A program made the translations under genes and the position numbers. Positions 31,260 to 33,511 of a stretch of 33,511 nt of DNA are shown here, in pieces. The notes beneath the pieces are model-generated. The model ran no database searches and was not told the DNA's origin. It saw nothing but the letters and a program-made list of their open reading frames with translations. How positions within the stretch are numbered: position 1 is the first letter of the stretch; the number at the start of each line of letters is the position of its first letter. The DNA is from JANMDR01 sp031376425 (GTDB taxonomy: Bacteria > Pseudomonadota > Gammaproteobacteria > Burkholderiales > Usitatibacteraceae): contig JANMDR010000038.1 of the NCBI GenBank assembly GCA_031376425.1, positions 1-33,511 of the forward strand, given 5' to 3'.

Positions 31260-32230
31260 TTGGATTGTACTTTCATGGAGTTGCTTTTGATGATTTCTGT
31301 GCGCCTTGCTGCCATCTGCACGCAGATGGCAGCGTTGGGCAGGGCGGCGATGCCATGGGTGCGCTGCGCTTCGGTCAGTTGCATCAACAATATGATGTTA
31401 CCGTCAGGGTCAGCACAAAAGACCCGATGGGCATCGCTCATTGCGACTTGTTCCGCTGACTGTGTGGCACCCATATGGGTAAATCGTATTAACGAAGATG
31501 CAACATCGACGACTTCAAAGCAAAAATAGGTGTAGCCGTATTCGCCAAGTGAAGGCGTCGTTATTCTTGGTACGGTAGCAGGTTGTAGGTATTGAATTAT
31601 CTCAACCTGCATATTGCCGGCTTGAATCCAAGCGGCGCGAAGCTCAGTGCCTAGCATGCCTGAAACCGCGTCAATATTGGGATTTGGTCCCAAATGCCCA
31701 CTTTTGGCGGCGGTTTGCCCAAGCACATTTGCGTAGAATATCGCTAAGCGATCTACGTCATGGCTAGATAAGGATACGTGTGCCAACCACGGCGTAGGAT
31801 CGTCCCACACTGGCGGTACGCCTTCAAGTTCCATCACATTGTTTTCGGTATCTCGGGCGTAAGAATACAAAAACCCCGTTCCTAAATCTACTGGTGGCGC
31901 GTGGAAAGTGGCACCTGCTTTTTGAAAGTTGCCGTACAAGTGTTCAATGCTAGGTGATTGCAAGCAGGCATGGACGATGCCCGCCTCCGCTACTGGGCGT
32001 CGATCTTGCCTAGCAGGGATTGCTGTAACAGGTTCGAGAAGCCGTATATAAGCATTCGCACTTTGCAGCATAGATTGATCAGGCTGTGCCCGCACGCCCG
32101 AGCCACAGTTGATACTTAAAGCTCGTTCTGTTTGCGGTGACGGTTGAAAGTTTGCCGCTTGGGCGTAGAAGCGTGCGGTGCGTTCTATGCTGGCAACCGT
32201 AATGCCGATATGATGTATGCCATTAATCAT
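31256..32230 (-). CDS. VOC superfamily protein (two glyoxalase-like modules)
   Basis: A 324-residue protein with two vicinal-oxygen-chelate modules. Module 1 starts GIHHIGITVASIERTARFY (His6/His7) and ends with ENNVMELEG; module 2 starts LAHVSLSSHDVDRLAIFY and ends with ADPDGNIILLMQL. A standard VOC metal site uses His and Glu from each module; here module 1 has both, but the Glu position of module 2 is Leu (N-I-I-L-L), so metal binding may differ or use another residue. It could be a glyoxalase, an epimerase or a ring-cleavage-type dioxygenase; the pattern does not decide. It heads the VOC-SDR-SDR operon with a good upstream promoter. Confidence 0.85.
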   Translation of the reverse strand: MINGIHHIGITVASIERTARFYAQAANFQPSPQTERALSINCGSGVRAQPDQSMLQSANAYIRLLEPVTAIPARQDRRPVAEAGIVHACLQSPSIEHLYGNFQKAGATFHAPPVDLGTGFLYSYARDTENNVMELEGVPPVWDDPTPWLAHVSLSSHDVDRLAIFYANVLGQTAAKSGHLGPNPNIDAVSGMLGTELRAAWIQAGNMQVEIIQYLQPATVPRITTPSLGEYGYTYFCFEVVDVASSLIRFTHMGATQSAEQVAMSDAHRVFCADPDGNIILLMQLTEAQRTHGIAALPNAAICVQMAARRTEIIKSNSMKVQSK

Positions 32231-32248
32231 GATGATGTTTCCATCATC
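32231..32248. promoter_or_regulatory. Palindrome at the VOC gene start
   Basis: GATGATG (32231-32237) and CATCATC (32242-32248) form a perfect 7-bp inverted repeat around TTTC, directly before the VOC start codon. It would cover the ribosome binding region in RNA or serve as an operator just downstream of the promoter. Confidence 0.45.
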
Positions 32249-32278
32249 GTATTATGCCGTTATTATACAAACTGTCAA
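32249..32278 (-). promoter_or_regulatory. Promoter of the VOC-SDR-SDR operon
   Basis: On the minus strand a perfect TTGACA (32278-32273) is followed after 17-18 bp by ATAATA/TAATAC (32255-32249). It faces the VOC gene and lies immediately before the GATGATG palindrome, giving a short leader. Confidence 0.55.
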
Positions 32279-32316
32279 TAGCGAATTGTACGGATGATGA
32301 AAAAAGTACAGAATAG

Positions 32317-32348
32317 AAAAAAGCGAACGCTATCAGGATAGCGTTCGC
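32317..32348 (-). terminator. Intrinsic terminator of the lipase-like gene
   Basis: GCGAACGCTATC (32323-32334) pairs with GATAGCGTTCGC (32337-32348), a 12-bp stem. The run of A at 32317-32322 becomes a U-tract on the minus strand, so it ends transcription of the gene at 32407-33474 before the next operon's promoter. Confidence 0.88.
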
Positions 32349-32406
32349 CACGGTTAATGCCTAATTTCAAAAAAAACGATGTGTTCTAATCTGCTAGGGC
32401 TCGGTA

Positions 32407-33474
32407 TTATTTATTAACCTGTTTGTAATTGTCATCGGCCGCTGTTTTAGTCCATGCACCTTGATCGTGCACTAATTTTTTTGTGGAGTTCATCCATGTC
32501 TGGGTAACGCTATTGGATGCTGATGCACTGGCCGCAGCGGTGGCATTGCCAGCAACTGGACGAGGGGGTATTGAAAACTCCCATAAGTAATGCCAAACGG
32601 CGGCCATGTGCTTGCCGACAAAATCAAGCCCATTAAAGTACCAAGGCTTTAATTCTCTATATGCGGTTTCGTTCATTAAATCCTTTGTTTCTGCGCCTTC
32701 GCTGACGCCAGATGTGCTCAGCGATTCAAAAATTACACCCTTAAGTTTGAGTGCGTCAACATAGTCGTGCCCTAGGGCGACAGTGGTATCGTTGTTCAGA
32801 TAAGGTCTGGCATCACCTATGAATGCGGGGTCTAAGAGCATGATGCGTTTAGGTAGCAGGTTAGCGGGAATTTCACCGCGGTCTACTGCGTCACTGATTA
32901 GCTTAGCGCCTACGAGCACCATTTGTGAGCCCAAAGAATGACCAACTAAACGGATGTTATTACCGGTGTAGCCACTTAAAGCAGACTTGTACGAAGACAC
33001 AAAAAGCTGTGCAGCCGTTTGGTCAATATTGCTATCGACATAACTGCCATCCGCTTTGCGCCAACGCATTTTCTTTGGCCCATATAGCGACCATATTTTA
33101 GCTTCTGCATCTTTCACATCTGCTTCGTCGCCGAATTGATTCCAATAGAATATTCCGGTATTCCAACCCGCTTGTTTCCAAGGCAAAATTAAGTCCTGCG
33201 TAATACCAGTTTCCGAACGCCGATCAAAGGTTTCGCGATATAGCAGCGGTGTTTTGTCGCGTTGCCAGCCGTGAATATAAATTAGTGTTGGTTGACCATT
33301 GGTGTAATTAGGGTTGGCGATGCCTGGCACCGATTTTTGCGATACCAGTTGGTTTTGGTACCAATAAATTCCATAATCGAGGTTATCAAATACGGAGCGA
33401 TCAAATGCCAGCGCTAGCGATGGTACCTCCAGCGATAAAACGAAAATTCCAATTGCGCAGATGCGTGATTTCAT
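32407..33474 (-). CDS. Exported lipase-like alpha/beta hydrolase
   Basis: A 355-residue protein with a signal peptide (residues 1-23, cleavage near SLALAF). The hydrolase fold shows IYIHGW (66-70 region, oxyanion site) and a nucleophile elbow GHSLGS with Ser180; LLDPAFIGDARP carries a plausible catalytic Asp, and a C-terminal His is likely in HYLWEF or nearby. The HGW...GHSLGS...LDPA pattern resembles the pancreatic/lipoprotein-lipase-like family found in bacteria, hydrolysing lipids or esters outside the cytoplasm. The start at 33474 has AGGAAA upstream. It has its own terminator and so is a separate unit from the VOC operon. Substrate unknown; it may supply acids to the acyl-CoA ligase, which is inference. 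Confidence 0.82.
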   Translation of the reverse strand: MKSRICAIGIFVLSLEVPSLALAFDRSVFDNLDYGIYWYQNQLVSQKSVPGIANPNYTNGQPTLIYIHGWQRDKTPLLYRETFDRRSETGITQDLILPWKQAGWNTGIFYWNQFGDEADVKDAEAKIWSLYGPKKMRWRKADGSYVDSNIDQTAAQLFVSSYKSALSGYTGNNIRLVGHSLGSQMVLVGAKLISDAVDRGEIPANLLPKRIMLLDPAFIGDARPYLNNDTTVALGHDYVDALKLKGVIFESLSTSGVSEGAETKDLMNETAYRELKPWYFNGLDFVGKHMAAVWHYLWEFSIPPRPVAGNATAAASASASNSVTQTWMNSTKKLVHDQGAWTKTAADDNYKQVNK

Positions 33475-33511
33475 TTTCCTGTCTCCAATGCGTTGAATAA
33501 ACTTAGCGATG

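Overview
The window reads as chromosomal DNA of a proteobacterium, most likely a beta- or gammaproteobacterium of modest GC content. The evidence is a soxYZAX...B thiosulfate-oxidation cluster, a TonB-dependent receptor, a linked tRNA-Ser(GCU)/tRNA-Arg(ACG) pair, and proteobacterial-type acyl-CoA, SDR and TetR proteins. Gene density is high and I see no phage genes, transposase genes or CRISPR arrays. Genus-level placement is not possible from the sequence alone.

Region 1 (1-5209) is a periplasmic sulfur-oxidation operon on the plus strand: the 3' end of a c-type cytochrome (possibly SoxD), soxY, soxZ, soxA (single-heme type), soxX, an exported GlcG/HbpS-family protein overlapping soxX, and soxB. 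An exported-looking prolyl oligopeptidase follows (5251-7356). Two tRNA genes with their own promoter and a terminator (7383-7752) close this conserved part.

Region 2 (7799-16670) is a catabolic/regulatory block: an acyl-CoA dehydrogenase divergent from a TetR regulator, with a two-site operator over the promoter and a 168-bp hairpin (MITE-like) element in between; galE directly behind the tetR; a second TetR convergent with a GPH-type transporter and acyl-CoA ligase operon; then a lipoprotein serine hydrolase divergent from the ligase.

Region 3 (16990-27150) is a galactoside-utilisation module: a TonB-dependent receptor facing a five-gene minus-strand operon (GH42 beta-galactosidase, GH36 alpha-galactosidase, galT, galK, galM), separated by a bidirectional terminator. 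With galE from region 2 the Leloir pathway is complete from oligosaccharide to UDP-glucose. No inner-membrane sugar permease lies inside the operon; the GPH transporter 6 kb away is the only candidate in view.

Region 4 (27246-33474) holds two alpha/beta hydrolases (one secreted, Ser type; one epoxide-hydrolase-like, Asp type), a convergent VOC-SDR-SDR operon and an exported lipase-like hydrolase. Together with the ligase and dehydrogenase of region 2 these look like pieces of a pathway for a hydrophobic ester, epoxide or cyclic compound whose identity I cannot determine.

The less obvious content is regulatory: several intergenic palindromes that look like operators, one motif apparently shared between two divergent promoters 6 kb apart, and the long hairpin element in the tetR leader.
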